The notes under the pieces were generated by a model. The model ran no database searches, was not told the DNA's origin, and was given only the letters and a program-made list of their open reading frames with translations. A stretch of 64,000 nucleotides of DNA from Hevea brasiliensis (Eukaryota > Streptophyta > Magnoliopsida > Malpighiales > Euphorbiaceae), in NCBI RefSeq assembly GCF_030052815.1, contig NW_026614827.1, forward strand, positions 41,700-105,699. The letters are read 5' to 3'. The position numbers and the translations under genes are program-made. Below, in pieces: positions 12,741 through 25,189 of this stretch; position 1 is the first letter of the stretch, and each line of letters starts with the position of its first letter.

Positions 12741-13092
12741 AAATTTTGATTCAGATCAAAATTTTAAAAATTATTTGAATGTGATTCAAATCTGAATTTT
12801 AAAAGTTGTTTGAATGTGATTCAAATATGAATTTTTAAAGTTGTTTGAATCATATTTAAATCTGATTTTTCAAATTTTTTTGAATTATATTCAGATCTGA
12901 ATTTTTAAAAATTGTTTGAATGTGATTCAAATCTGATTTTTTAAAAATTATTTGAATGTGATTCAAATCTAAATTTTTAAGGTTGTTTGAATGTGATTCA
13001 AATATGAATTTTTAAATTTGTTTGAATGAGATTCAAATATGAATTTTTAAATTTATTTGAATCATATTCAAATCTGGATTTTTAAGTTGAAT
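12741..13092 (+). repeat. Tandem repeat in the leader of element P
   Basis: About nine units of 36-39 bp occur head to tail, each with a TTTGAATGTGATTCAAA-like core (7-bp arms TTTGAAT/ATTCAAA around 3 bases) followed by a short T/A-rich linker. Unit cores vary (GTG, CAT, GAG as spacer). The same array occurs in reverse at 55146-55495 in element N, so it belongs to the family and is not a local expansion. Confidence 0.85.
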
Positions 13093-14264
13093 ATGAGATA
13101 TTCAATTTAATTTAAGTATGAATGGTTTGTTTAATTGTTAAATAGTGATATGCATGATGGATGATCATGGACTATAAAAGACCAATGTGATTGGATTTAT
13201 TTCTTTTATGTTTCTTTGGGATTGTAAATTAATTAATTTAATTTAATTTATTTTGGGCATGTATTATTAAGTTTGTAATAATTTTTGGATTGTAATTTCA
13301 TTTATTTAAGTTCTTGTAAATTCGCCTTGGTGTGCCAAGGATTACTATGTAATATTATATTGTAAGAAGTTCATGGAGGTCAAGAACATTGGTGGGACCA
13401 GTGGGAGGAATTCAAGATCAAGTGTTGATTATGTACTCCTTCAGCAACTCTTGTAAAATGAATGAATGAAATGCACCTAGGAATGCCCTAATTCAATTCT
13501 TGGTGGCTCAGAATTGAATCCTTTAAAAAGTCCATGATCATACCATATTTATTTATTGTCCATGAATGCATGAGATGTATGTGAATGTATGCAGTATATG
13601 ATATATTCATGCTAAATGGATAATGTGCAAAGTGAGACCTTAATAGTAATTAGGATGACCATAAAATCTTCCAAACAAATGATTAAGTTGGAAATGCTAT
13701 AATTAAAGTAATTATAACATGGGCCCTCCATTGGGGCAATTATTTTAAGAAATTTTAAATAGTTGCATAAGATGCAATTAATTTAAGAGATTTTCTTAAG
13801 AATAATTGTTAAGCATGAGATGTTGTAAATATGTAAATGGTTTGGTGGCTAATATTGGATGTACCTGAGGACGTTAAAATTATTTACATAATTATTGGCT
13901 CAATGGGATCAACTTAACTAATGCAAGCTAAGTCAATAATGGATGTATCTGAGATTTTGAACATTAGCTTCTAGGTAAATGATTGAACCTCACATGAGAT
14001 GTGATGGGCAAGGAGTTGCTCACTTATAGTTTATTGTAATTCCAATAATGGATGTACCTGAGGATGATCAATAGAATTATAAGAATTCAATCACCTACTA
14101 GAAATCCATCCAACTAGGATTTTCGTTTTCTACTTTGGAAGTGTAGGATTCGTTGAGTTAGTGGGAGGACCAGTTTGATTAAAAGACCATAATCATTTTG
14201 GTTAATTACATAATACATTTACTAATTAATCTAGTTATTTTCTGCAGTTAATTTTCTGATAAAA
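13093..14264 (+). other. Non-coding leader between PBS and gag of element P
   Basis: About 1.2 kb without a credible ORF. It holds three spaced copies of a TGGATGTACCTGAGGA-like 16-mer, near 13856, 13941 and 14049, which also occur in the same order in element N (53976-54400, reverse). Otherwise AT-rich. No splice or promoter signal could be supported. Confidence 0.6.
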
Positions 14265-15114
14265 ATGAGCATAGAACAACCACCACCATCAATATCCTTG
14301 CAAGCATACTTGATCGCAATAGGTTGACAGGACCTAATCTCTCTTATTGGCTAAGAAATTTGAAACTTGTCCTGAACCTTGAACATATAGGATATTACCC
14401 CCAGAGGCCACTCAAGAAGAACATGAAGCTTTGGACAAGTGGAAGGAGCATGATATGAGAGCTAAGTGTTACATGCTTACTTCCATGAGTAATGAGTTAC
14501 AGAAGCAGCATGAGAACATGCAGAGTGCGAGTGAGATCCTCCTTCACCTACAAGAGTTGTATGGTGAGCACAGCAGGAATGCTAGGTATGAGATATCTAG
14601 GCAGCTGTTCCGCATGAGAATGTATGAGGGACAGAATGTTGTGGATCATGTCCACAAGAATATTAGGTTGATTGAGCAGTTGGAACATCTTGACTTCAAC
14701 ATGGATTTCCAACTACAGACAGATTTAATCCTTCAGTCCCTTCTTGAGTCTTTTGGGAATTTTGTGACAAATTTCCATATGACTAAACAGGAATGCACCT
14801 TAGCTGGTTTACTCAACATGTTGGTTATTGCCCAAAAGAATATGTTGGGCAATAAAGGAAAAGAGATTGCCTTGATTACATCTTCTTTTGATGGAAAGTC
14901 CAATAAGAAAAATGGAAATAAGAAAAAGAAACCTCAGATTCCTAGTCCTTCTAAGAAAATAGCCAAACAGAAAGGGAAGACTAAAGCTGATGGAGGCAAA
15001 GGAAAGTGTTTCCACTGCCAGAAGAATGGGCACTGGAAAAGGAACTACCCAGAGTATCTTGCTTCTCTGAAGGACAAGAAGGATACATCTTCGGAAGGTA
15101 TGTCCATATCTTGT
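14265..15114 (+). pseudogene. Copia gag of element P, broken
   Basis: An ATG at 14265 starts a short reading frame that stops at 14325. The homologous frame resumes out of phase (NRLTGPNLS near 14317) and is shortened near 14393 compared with element N, losing about a dozen codons. From about 14431 the frame is open: the UBN2-like gag core (MRAKCYMLTSMSNELQKQHE, then RYEISRQLFRMRMYEG near 14587), a Lys-rich linker (14905-15000), and the CCHC knuckle CFHCQKNGHWKRNYPEY at 15007-15057. The last knuckle Cys is Tyr (TAC), so zinc binding is damaged. Gag would package the element RNA in virus-like particles. It runs on into protease without a stop. Confidence 0.85.
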
Positions 15115-16453
15115 TATTTAGATTCTGATGATACTCATAGTTCATCTACAGCTTGGGTTTTAGATACTGGTGCTAGTTCTCACATTTCTAATGATATGCA
15201 GGAACTAGCAAATAGTAGCAGCTTGCGTTCTCAAGATGTTAGAGTCTGGATTGGCAATGGCTCAACTGTTGAAGCTTTAGCCATAGGATCTAAATCTTTT
15301 TACATGTTTGGACATGTTTTGTGTTTGGATAATACTTTATATGTACCTGATGCTTTTAAGAACATCATTTCTATATCTAGTTTGACTAGAAATGGGTATG
15401 AATTTCAATTCACAGATGATGTTTGCAATATTTATTTTGGAAATAAATATGTTGGTTCGGGTTATATGAATGATGGTCTTTATTATTTGGATAATAATAA
15501 CAAACACAAAATGAATGCAAGTGATCTAAATAAATGCAATGCCATGTTGAAAACCAACTCAAGTTCAAAATATATTTGGCACTTAAGGTTATGTCATATT
15601 GCAAAAGATAGGATTGCAAAATTGTAGAAAATGGGGATTCTATCCTCATTGGGCTCTGAGCCTACTCCAATTTGTGAATCTTGCCTTCAGGGCAAAATAA
15701 TTAGATCATGCTTTGTTGGAAAAAGGCTAAGGGATGAAAATATTTTGGAGCTAATACATAGTGATGTATGTGGTCCATTTAAGGAAATGGCTAGAGGCGA
15801 TTTTTCATTATTTTATTACCTTTACTGATGATAAATCAAGGTTTGGATATTTGTATTTGATGAAATACAAACATGAATCCTTTGAAAAGTTCAATGAATT
15901 TAAATCTGAAGTAGAAAATCAAACAGGAAAGAGTATTAAAGTCTTCGATCAGATTGTGGAGGTGAATATTTAAGTACTGAATTTGATGAATACTTGAGAG
16001 AGCACGAGATTGTTTCCTAGCTGACTCCTCCAGGAACACCACAGTTGAATGGTGTATCTGAAAGGAGAAATCATACCCTATTGGATATGGTACGTAGTAT
16101 GATGAGCTATACTGATATGCCAATCTCCTTTTGGTGATTTGCATTTGAATCAGCTTTTTATATTTTGAATAGGATTCTATCAAAATCAGTTTCTTCCACA
16201 CCTTATGAGATATGGCATGGAGGAAAACCAAGTCTTAAGCATGTTAAGATTTGGGGTTGTCCAGCTTATATTAAAAAGCTGAACAATGAGGAATTGAAAA
16301 CCAGATCAGAAAAGGGTCGATTTGTTGGATATCCAAAAGATAGTTTTAGATATTATTTTTATTTTCCTACTTCACAAAAGGTTGTGGTAAGTAGAGATGC
16401 CACATTTCTTGAACAACAGTTTGTTCAAGAAGGAGGCAAAGGAAGGCAAATAT
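15115..16453 (+). pseudogene. Copia protease and integrase of element P, broken
   Basis: The protease keeps WVLDTGASSHIS near 15155, with the catalytic Asp in DTG. The GAG-pre-integrase domain (WHLRLCHIAKDRI near 15580) is followed by a TAG stop at 15625. Integrase starts with CESCLQGK (near 15675) and LIHSDVCGPF (near 15750, first catalytic Asp kept). A one- or two-base shift near 15800 breaks the frame. The second acidic site is lost: after TGKSIKVFD the text is QIVEVNI and a stop. The third is kept in NGVSERRN (near 16055). More stops fall at 16018 and 16135. The last part (SVSSTPYEIWHGGKPS, FVGYPKDSFRYYFY) is well kept, to a TAG at 16453. Confidence 0.85.
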
Positions 16454-16455
16454 AG

Positions 16456-18102
16456 TTGAAATTGGAGAATTCTGACCAACCAACAGATCAGATGGATATA
16501 GATCCATCTAGTCAACCTACACCCGTTAATGAAACATCTACAGCTATTCCTCGTAGAACAACCAGGGTATCTCACCCACTAGTGAGATATGGTTTCCTTC
16601 TTGAAGAAGAACAAGAGTTGTCTACTCATAAAGAAGTAGATCATGGAGATGATCCACTTACCTATGAAGAAGCTATATCAGATATAGACTCTTCAAAATG
16701 GATTGATGCTATGAAATCCGAAATTGCTTCCATGTATAAGAATCATGTTTGGGATCTTGTTGACCCACCTGAAGGTATTGTACCTATAGGGAACAAATGG
16801 GTTTTCAAGAAGAAAATTGGTTTTGATGGAAAGTTAGAGACCTATAAGGTAAGGCTAGTAGCGAAAGGGTTTCGCCAAAGGCAAGGAATCGACTATGAGG
16901 AGACTTTCTCGCCTGTTGCCATGCTTAATTCAATCAGGATTCTATTAGCAATAGCTGCATACTATGATTATGAGATTTGGTAGATGGATGTCAAAATAGC
17001 TTTTCTCAATGGATACATTAAAGAAAACATTTTCATGGAATAACCTAGGGGTTTTGAATCCCAAGATGGTTCCAAAGTATGCAAGCTAAAGCGATCCATT
17101 TATGAGTTGAAACAAGCTTTGAGGAGTTGGAACATCCGTTTTGATGAAGCCATTAAGTCATTTGGTTTTATCAAAAATGAGGATGACCCATGTGTATATA
17201 AGAAGGTTAGTGACAGTACTATCACTTTCCTTGTCTTTTATGTGGATGATATACTATTGATGGGTAATGACATAGGTATGTTGACAACTGTAAAGGTATG
17301 GTTGTCAAATACATTCTCCATGAAAGACTTAGGGGAGGCAACCTAAATTCTTGGGATTTGTATCTATAAAGATAGAGCGAAAAGAATAATCGGTTTATCC
17401 CAAAGTCTATACTTGGAAAAGGTGTTAAAGAGGTTTAACATGCTTAATTCCAAGAGAGGATTGTTATAAGTGAGACATGGTATCCACCTTTCTAAAGAGA
17501 TGTCTCCAAAGGCACCTGAAGAAAGAGATAAAATGGCCAGGATTCCATATGCTTTGGCTATTGGAAGTTTAATGTATGCAATGTTGTGTACTACGCTGGA
17601 TATCGCATATGCTGTTAGTTTGACTAGCAGGTATCAATCCAATCCAGGTTTGGAACACTAGATAGCTGTTAAGAATATCCTTAAGTACTTGAGAAGAACT
17701 AAGGATTTATTCTTGATCTATGGAGGTGGAGACTTGCAATTGGATGGTTATACTGATTCTGATTTCCAATCAAATATCGATGATAGAAAGTCTACCTCTG
17801 GATATGTGTTCATTTGTAATGGAGGTGCAGTCAGTTGGAAGAGTTCCAAACAGAGTACGACTATAGATTCCACTACAGAGGTTGAGTATATTGCTTCATC
17901 AGATGCTGCAAAGGAAGCTGTTTGGATAGAAAAGTTTGTGACAGAACTTATAGTAGTTCCTTCCATTGAGTTAGCAACTCCACTACACTGTGACAACAAT
18001 AGAGCGGTCATACAGGCTAAGGAACCCAGGTCTCACCAGAAATCCAAACACATAGAAAGGCACTGCCACATTATCAGAGAAATAGTTGGCAAGGCGATGT
18101 AG
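16456..18102 (+). pseudogene. Copia reverse transcriptase and RNase H of element P, broken
   Basis: RT begins with KWIDAMKSEIASM (near 16700) and continues with NKWVFKKKIGFDGKLE and DYEETFSPVA. A TAG at 16981 interrupts the frame, followed by MDVKIAFLNGYIKE; another stop lies at 17041. The active site FYVDDILLMG near 17240 is intact. Stops at 17344 (T*ILGI) and 17467 precede the connection domain (ARIPYALAIGSLMYAM). RNase H has LDGYTDSDFQSNIDDRKSTSG near 17740 and SSKQSTTIDSTTEVEYIA near 17845, and ends with ERHCHIIREIV at 18102. This is the best preserved pol in the window, yet at least five stops make it inactive. Confidence 0.9.
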
Positions 18103-18228
18103 CCATGCAGTAAATAGAATCAGCTGAAAATCTAGCTGATCCATTCACTAAGCTTATGTTACAGACTCAGCTAGACTAACATCTTGAGAAGATGGGTCTA
18201 AGATATTATAATAAATTGCTCTAGTGCT

Positions 18229-18238
18229 AGTGGGAGAT
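18229..18238 (+). other. Polypurine tract of element P
   Basis: AGTGGGAGAT immediately precedes the 3' LTR start TGTTAG at 18239, the expected position for plus-strand priming. The reverse equivalent is at 52688-52697 in element N. Confidence 0.8.
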
Positions 18239-20346
18239 TGTTAGTAGTATGCCCTAGAGCATATCATTTAGTATCTATCTTATACATGTTTTTATTAATA
18301 AAAGGTGCTTCCACTTTTCCGTTTACATAATATATTTATGTGTAATAGAAAAGGTCCAATGATATTTTGTTAGAAATTCTATTCTTAAAGTTTTTAAGAA
18401 TATGAGTGACAGTATTTCTAGCACAAAGTATCATAAATAAGTTCACAATCGAGGATACTTCATAATAAGGATTTGACTTATCCAAAAAGATTGTATTTAT
18501 GTTTGTTCCCAAGTTATTTATATGAGATATAAATAAGATGGAATGGTGAGTCTCATGCCATAACAAACATGATAGGCACTTATACATGATAAGTAGGCCG
18601 AACCAATGACACTTATGATAAGCACATGGAGTTTATTCTTGTTAATGCATTGTCATAAATCATATTAGTGCATATAATCTTTAGACCTGAGATAATATAG
18701 TTATCTTGTATATAAGTGGTTTGAGTTTGATACTGCTTTCATACTTGTACTGTGTATGGGTATATGGGCATGTGTTGGCTCCTACTAGTTATATATGGAG
18801 GTAGGTGTTGATCAAGATGGAATCTGTTCCTCTAAGTAAATAGAGATAAAATCCTATGTTCATTTAATTGTTCTTGATGTTTCAATTTCCTGGCTAGGAT
18901 AGATAGATTGAATCAGAAAAGAGTTTTTGATGAGAAAATCTTTTAATCAAGAATTGGAATTAAAAGATAACATAATATTCTTAGCAAATGGGGTTTGACA
19001 TAAACCATGACTCCAGCTTGAGTTGGGATTTTGTAACAGAAAGATTCTAGTGCATGGTAACATATGATTATAGGTTCATTTAAGATAAATCTTATTACTG
19101 ATTAGGTGGCCATGGCATGCAATGCTAGGTGTTAACCATGGTCTATGAGGTGCATAAAATGATTTAGAGAAATCATTTATGGTAAAAAAGTGTTCTGATG
19201 ATATTAAGAGTTGATATCATATCTCATTGCCAATTAGTGATGAGCCTAGTAAGTCACACACATACACAAGTAATCACCTAATTAAATATGATTTAATTAA
19301 TTAATTAAAGAGTTTAATTGATTAATTAAATATATTTGGTTTGCAATTAGATTGTAAAGTTCCTAGCATGACTTAAAACCAAATATAGGTTATTGGATGT
19401 ACAGTATAAGTTAAATTTATATTTAAAGTATTTAAATATGAATTTAATTAATGAGAAATTAATTAATAAAGATTAATTAATTAATTTATATTTGATATAA
19501 ATTGATTAGAAGAAGAGAAATAATTATTTTGGGTTGAGAACTTAAAATTAAGACACAGAGGCATTTTGGTCATTTCACAGGGTGACATGTGGCACCATGA
19601 GATGGTGACACATGGCATTACACATAAGCTTGCAAAATGTCATTTAATCATGTAAGATTATTAAAATTACGATTAAACATAGGTTTGACACTTGGCACAA
19701 TGTGATTGGGTCAATTAAACCTAGAGCTAATCAGAAGGTGACATGTGGCAAGGGTTTAATGTGTTGACCTAGCTATATAAGTGTTGTTATGAAAAAAAAA
19801 TAACACAACCAGTAGCTGCTCCTCCTTTGTGCCTCCACTTTTAAGCTCTTCCTCTCTTCTTCTTCATCTCTCATCTATTCCAAGAGATTAGCAAACAATC
19901 TCTTGAATTAAAAATACTAGAAATCGTTTCTAGTGTCCTGTTTACATCTTCAATCTCTTAAAAGGAAGAACTTGATTTTCTAATTAATAGAAAAAGCTTT
20001 AAAAGCTATGCAAAGGCTGCCATAGGTGTTCTTGGTGTGGACAAGCTAGAGGGGCAACATCTGGTGTCCTGAAGACACTTTCAAAAGACACAAATATACT
20101 GCAGTGCATCAGGAGGTTAGCGTATTTGTTCTTGATTTAATCTAAGGTTCTAAAATTAATATGATTAATTTTAAAATCTTAAATGGCAAATACAGATCCA
20201 AAAACATATTAAAAGTGTTTTAATATGTTGTTTATCATTTAAATCAAATAGATAAAAAATAAATCTTGCATGATGCATGTGACCCTAGGTGAACATTTTT
20301 GAATTCAATGGTATAAACTTGTGTTTTTCATGCTTCTGCTCCTTCA
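18239..20346 (+). repeat. 3' LTR of copia element P
   Basis: 2108 bp, in register with the 5' LTR throughout, ending CTCCTTCA before the ACACC duplication. The TATA box is at 19774-19781. Small differences from the 5' LTR are scattered base changes, with no large indel, so the two have simply drifted since insertion. Confidence 0.95.
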
Positions 20347-20351
20347 ACACC

Positions 20352-21550
20352 TTGGCTGATGCACCACTCTGCTCTGGTTGGCTCGCTGTGCCTTGGCTGC
20401 TAGAAGTGTTACCTCTACCCCTACCTTGGCCTCTACTAGCTGTCTGTTGTCCTCTAGAAGCTGAACCTTGAACAGATCCCTCAGTAGTGGTAGGCGGCCC
20501 AGACCTGCGAGCACTAGTGCAATCTCTAACAAAATGCCCACTTCAACCATATTTGTAACAGGCTCCTATGGCCTTATAACACACTCCTCCATGATTCCTG
20601 CCACAAGTTTCACAGGTACGAGCAGGAAAGGAAGCCCTAGATGTCTGCTGTCCAGATCTAGGTAGCCTCTGCCCTGAGAATCTTCCCCTACTAGATCCTC
20701 TGTTACTTGGTCCTCCAAAACTCTTCCTCTTACTCAGATTGTTACTTGGACTCTTACCTATAGGCTTACTGCTCTTCTCTTTTTCAGTGGTTACCTTTTC
20801 AGATGCCCCTTCTAGTTCTATCCTTTCCAATTAAAGGGCCTGTCATATCAACCCAGAGAAGTTGTCATGTTAAAACCCAACCACTTGCTATCTCAAACTA
20901 GGCCTTAAACTGGCCTCAAACTGTTTGCATTTGTCTCTACTAGTAGTGAGTAGGCTTCCAGTATAGTGGCTGAGGTGGGAAAAGTCTCTCTCATACTCGG
21001 CTACTGTCCTATTCCCTCGCTTCAAACTGAGAAACTCCTGTAGCTTCATATCTACATATGTGTCGGGAACATACTTCTGTATAAATTCTCTGAGAAAGTC
21101 ATCCCATGTCAACACAAGGGGCTCAACCAAACTATGAGGAATGGTCTTCCACCACTCATATGCATCTCCATGTAGTAGAGAGACCGAGTATTCGAACTTC
21201 AAATCATCGGTGTAGTGCAGTTTCTATAATACTCTCTCCATCTGCTCTAACCATTGCTCAGCTTCCAATGGGTCCACTGTACCCTTGAACTCTGTTGCCC
21301 CAAACTTCATTAATTTGTCATATTGTCTAGCTGGGGATGGTAGTTGCACTGGAGGTGCTTGCATAGGAGCTTGGACTGGTATATTGCCAGCCATTTGCTA
21401 AAATAGTACAACCATTTACCAAGCGAACTAAGCAGGAAACGGCATGGGTGGGATAGGTGCAGGTGATCCACTGACATTCTGAGGAGCTGGGGCTTCCCCC
21501 TGTACCACAGCTGCTATAGATTGCTCTACTATGTGATCACCCTCTTCCAC
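20352..21550 (-). pseudogene. Tekay-like gag (internal region A), broken
   Basis: Reading leftwards from 21550, the expected ATG is GTG (GTGGAAGAGGGTGA; compare ATGGAAGAGGGTGA at 38943 in element D), so the start is lost. Core gag follows: QYDKLMKFGATEFKGTVDP (near 21325), LHGDAYEWWKTIPHSL (near 21180), VAEYERDFSHLSHY. The C-terminal Cys-rich part has CETCGRNHGGVC (near 20605), and a CCHC knuckle beginning CYKYG, where the second Cys is Tyr, before a stop. Other stops occur near 21430, 21225 and 20890-20820. The gly/ser-rich tail ends at the copia insertion (20347). Pol of the same copy lies beyond element P at 9577-10370. Confidence 0.85.
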
Positions 21551-21740
21551 ACAGAATCACAAAGAATTCTACTCCCTGGACAACCAACAGAAGGATATTT
21601 CCCTCCATTAGTCCATATTTATGATGTATTGCACTATATGTATCAATTAATGACAGCTGAGTAGTTGTACTTATCAAAACTTTTCAAACATGCAATTTCA
21701 AAACTTGTATAAAAACCAAAGCTTTGATACCACTAAAACA
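21551..21740 (-). other. Leader and primer-binding site of region A
   Basis: About 170 bp of non-coding leader lies between gag and the PBS. GCTTTGATACCA at 21721-21732 is the complement of the iMet PBS with one C-to-T change (canonical GCTCTGATACCA). The LTR starts at 21741 after a short spacer. This marks the LTR to its right as the 5' LTR of region A on the minus strand. Confidence 0.8.
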
Positions 21741-24700
21741 TGTCACACCTTATCCCTAATAAGGCATGACATGTTCCCGTAGCATACCTAATGAATTACC
21801 AAACTACACCTACTGATAACCTATTAGTTATGTTATAAGGGATTTTAAACAAATTATATCTTTTGAGCTTCTCAATTCTTTTGTAGAAAACTGCATGGGA
21901 ATAGTTAAAATTCAATGTAAACATTCATTGGAAATAATGATAGACTAAATATTGCAAAAGTTATATTTCCATAAGCTTCAAAATACAATACAAATAGTTA
22001 CAAACTCAAAATACTTTAGTAATGCAGTGCTTTTTAATACAAATTGCTCAATGTCCGTGCATCCATACATATAGGTACAAAATAAATCCAAAGGAATCAC
22101 AAGGGTATACCTAACGTAAATACGCACAATCAATACCAAAATGCTGCTTCCAAGTCTCTCACTCGGCAGCCTTCTCCTTTCCCTTACCTGTGACAGCATA
22201 AATAAGCTATCACTAAGTATATCACTCAGTGGTGCACAACTAATGACTTTAAAACTTAAGGTAAAACACAATTTGTTAAAGCATAATAAATAATATTTTT
22301 CTTAAGCATGAAAACTTCACAATAGTTCTAAGTTCATAAGAGCCATTTATTGGAATAACATTTCAAATGAGAAATCACACTTCATAAATCACAATTCATA
22401 AAGCATTAGTATTGCCAACATCAACACACAGTTCAGGCCATGACACAACCGTTATTAATGTGGGAAGGGCTAGCTAGCTAATAAGTACTCATATAGTTTG
22501 ACCCCACTAACTGTTATTAATGGGAGACATAATCAATATCAATTATTAACCCCAAGTAACCGTTACTACTGGGGAGTTCCGAAAAGGACTGTCATGCTGG
22601 GGAGTTCCGAAAAGGACTGTCATGCTAACCGTGGTTTCAAAACAGTTTCCAAAAAATTTCCCACTCAATAATCATATTTATAAACCAATAAACACATTTA
22701 AATTTATCATAATATCCATATAAAGGTGGCAACACCCAAATTTCTCAAATGCAAGAGAAAAACTATATTTCAGTCAAAGTAAACTTGTTCAAAGAAAACT
22801 CATTCAAATAAACACATTCCAAGCAATTTACAAGTTTAAAAACGAAGAAAAGATTAGTTGTCCACAAACCTTCAATGCTCTCCTTTCTCTTTACTCACTA
22901 TTCCTTGTCCGTCCCAACCTCTTTCTCTACTGAAAATACATAAATAGAATATCTCAATACTAATCTCAATTGCTGCCAAGAACTCATTAGATGAATGTCT
23001 AATGCGTCGTAAATTAGCTTTGCAAAATTTAGAGAGTTTTAATTTTGGACAACTTGGTGCCCCAATTTTTGAACCCAATTTTTACCTAGTTTCGATCATA
23101 ATTTGATGAGGTGTTCTTCAGGAAAATTGTTTATCTAAGTCTTAACATTATTTTTCTTTTTGAATCGCCTAATTCGGAGCTGTGTAGCTCAATTTATGAC
23201 CAAAACACTGTTACTATTTATGTCACTATTCATCCTGCAGATTTAGTTCTGGCAGATTTATTGATCCAAATTCGTTCAGCAATTTAATCAATTTAAGTCC
23301 ATAATTTGGTCTAACATTCTTCATACGAAATGTTCTACTATGTCTTAGGTTTCCATCGATTCAAGAATTGCCTAAATTGAAGTTTTCTATAGAGAGTTAT
23401 GGCCATGCAAAGTTTACTGTTCATATGGTAAATCTGCAGATTTCTAGATTTCTGCAGATTCGGTGATTCAACTTTTCTTAGCAATTTGATTGGGTTAAGT
23501 CCATAATTTGGCCTCAAGTTCTTCATATGAAATGTTCTATTATGTCTTAGGTTTCCATCGGTTCAAGAATCACCTAAATTGGAGTTTTCTAGAGAGAGTT
23601 ATGGTCATACAAATTTTACTGTTCATATGGTCAAATTCTGCAGGTTCTAGATTTCTGTCTCCAAGTTCAAGCCAAGTTTTAGGAAATTTCTGGGCAGTTT
23701 CTAGGCTAGGTCTCTGTTTGAAAATTCTAGCCGTATGTCTTAAGTTTCATTCCCAATTGGTTTCACACCAATTGGAGTTGTGTAGCTTAATTTATGAGCT
23801 ATAAAACACACTGAATTCAGTGTGCAAATTTTGCCCTAGGTTCAATTTTTCATTTCTTCAATTATTCTCACTAACCAACCTCAATTCACATTTAATTCAC
23901 CCGAAATGACTATAATTTAGCATTGACACATTAATCGCATTTCCTAGCACAAACCCCATAATTTGCAAATACCAAAGTTTGCAATTTTCCCTAATCCTAC
24001 CATTTCATTACTTCCATTCATCAACCCAATGTCAATTCAAACTAAACAAACCTCAAATGGTCATAATTTAACATTACACACACCAATTTTACTCTCTAGC
24101 ACCAAAACTCAATTTCCCCATTAACCCTAATCTTCCATAATTCAATTTATGCAATCCCATGAAATCTTACAACTCCCAATCATGCATACTACTTCAATTT
24201 AACTTTGATTTATCATCAAATTAACTAAAATACATAAAGCCCCTAATTTTCCCTAAGTTGGACAAAACCCTAGTTTAGGTTTCAGGCATGTTTCCTTTCA
24301 GTTTATCATGAAATTTCATCATAAGTTAACCTTATTCAAGGCTTATACAACTAATCTAACATGAAAAGAAACTTACCTCAAGTGATTTCCTTCCAACTTC
24401 AATTTTTCTTTCAATTTCTTTTGCTCTGCTTGCTCCAATGCCTCAATCAAAGTTCTCTTTGATCTTTTCTTTTAGTGGGTTATGGGATTTATGAAGGGAA
24501 TTTAAGAGAATTAAAACTTGGGAGGGGAAATCAATGAGGTAAAGAATTAGAAGAAGAGAAAAAGAAAGAGAGAGGAAGAGAGAGGAGTGGGTGGTGGCAC
24601 CTTATGAAAAAATATAAATGAAGAAGACATTTGTCTTCTTATATATATATATAACCCCAAAATTAGTTTATTAAAATTATAAATTTTAATTGTCATAAGG

Positions 24701-25157
24701 ATAATTAAATTTTTTTTTTATATTTACACTTAATTTTTCCTTTTAGTTAAATAATTAAATTTAATTATCAAAAGCTCATAAGTCCTACATTTTAATTTTG
24801 TTATAATAGAAATGAAAGTTTAAGTTTTCATTTCTTAAATTTTTCCTTACATATTTTACTTGAATTTTTCTTCAATTTTTACCCCATAATTATATTCATT
24901 AATTTCATTTAATTTAATTGATATTTCAATCAAAAGTCAACTCTTAAGGTAAATTGACCAAAATGCCCCTTATCCGGTCATAATCCCTCTTTGTCAATAT
25001 ACCCGGTGAATCCTTATATTTTTGGGTCACTTGAATTTTTATTGTGTCTATCTCAATTAATTTTCTATTTATTTTTGGTCATCAAGGTGTCTTTAAATAG
25101 TACTAGTCACAAACCAAAAATGGTACTATTCATAACTCGGAGGTTCGGGGTGTTACA
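21741..25157 (-). repeat. Ty3 LTR shared by internal regions A and B
   Basis: 3417 bp, on the minus strand starting TGTAACACC (25157) and ending GGTGTGACA (21741). It has a PBS on its left (21721) and a polypurine tract on its right (25158), so it serves as the 5' LTR of A and the 3' LTR of B. Contents: a TATA-like (AT)7 tract at 24640-24653 about 510 bp from the LTR start, a pyrimidine/purine-rich tract just downstream, a four-copy module of about 195-203 bp at 23198-23803, and a doubled GGGGAGTTCCGAAAAGGACT at 22571-22620. ORFs inside (22872-23078, 23508-23804 and others) have no recognisable protein. Confidence 0.9.
23753..23775. repeat. CCAATTGG hairpin in shared LTR
   Basis: CCAATTGGT, a 5-base loop and ACCAATTGG form a 9-bp perfect stem. 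The same hairpin occurs at matching places in the LTRs of C, D and E. Confidence 0.7.
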
Positions 25158-25172
25158 ATTCTCCCCTCCTTA
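25158..25172 (-). other. Polypurine tract of internal region B
   Basis: On the minus strand this reads TAAGGAGGGGAGAAT and abuts the LTR start at 25157. The following bases (to about 25190) are a short 3' untranslated part, matched in C near 45610-45649 and in D near 33633-33680. Confidence 0.85.
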
Positions 25173-25189
25173 AAAATAAATTTCGTCCT

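Larger units (their letters stand above)
10371..20346 (+). mobile_element. Full-length Ty1/copia element P, nested in region A
   Basis: Two LTRs in direct orientation (10371-12479 and 18239-20346) start TGTTAG and end in CA. They are flanked by a perfect 5-bp target duplication ACACC (10366-10370 and 20347-20351). Without the insert the flanks join exactly as in the related uninterrupted sequence at 59020-59045, which confirms the boundaries. The order PBS, gag, protease, integrase, RT, RNase H and polypurine tract is that of copia elements. The two LTRs differ by several percent by eye, so insertion is not recent. The polyprotein has many lesions, so it is non-functional now. The gag and integrase style suggests the Tork/Angela part of copia, but I am not sure. 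Confidence 0.95.

Noticed and set aside
12741..13092. Satellite or CRISPR-like array
   Set aside because: Units are contiguous, without unique spacers, and the same array sits in element N. It is a retroelement leader repeat.
24640..24653. Microsatellite (AT)n as a separate repeat feature
   Set aside because: It is only about seven units and lies at the likely TATA position of the LTR, so I described it there.
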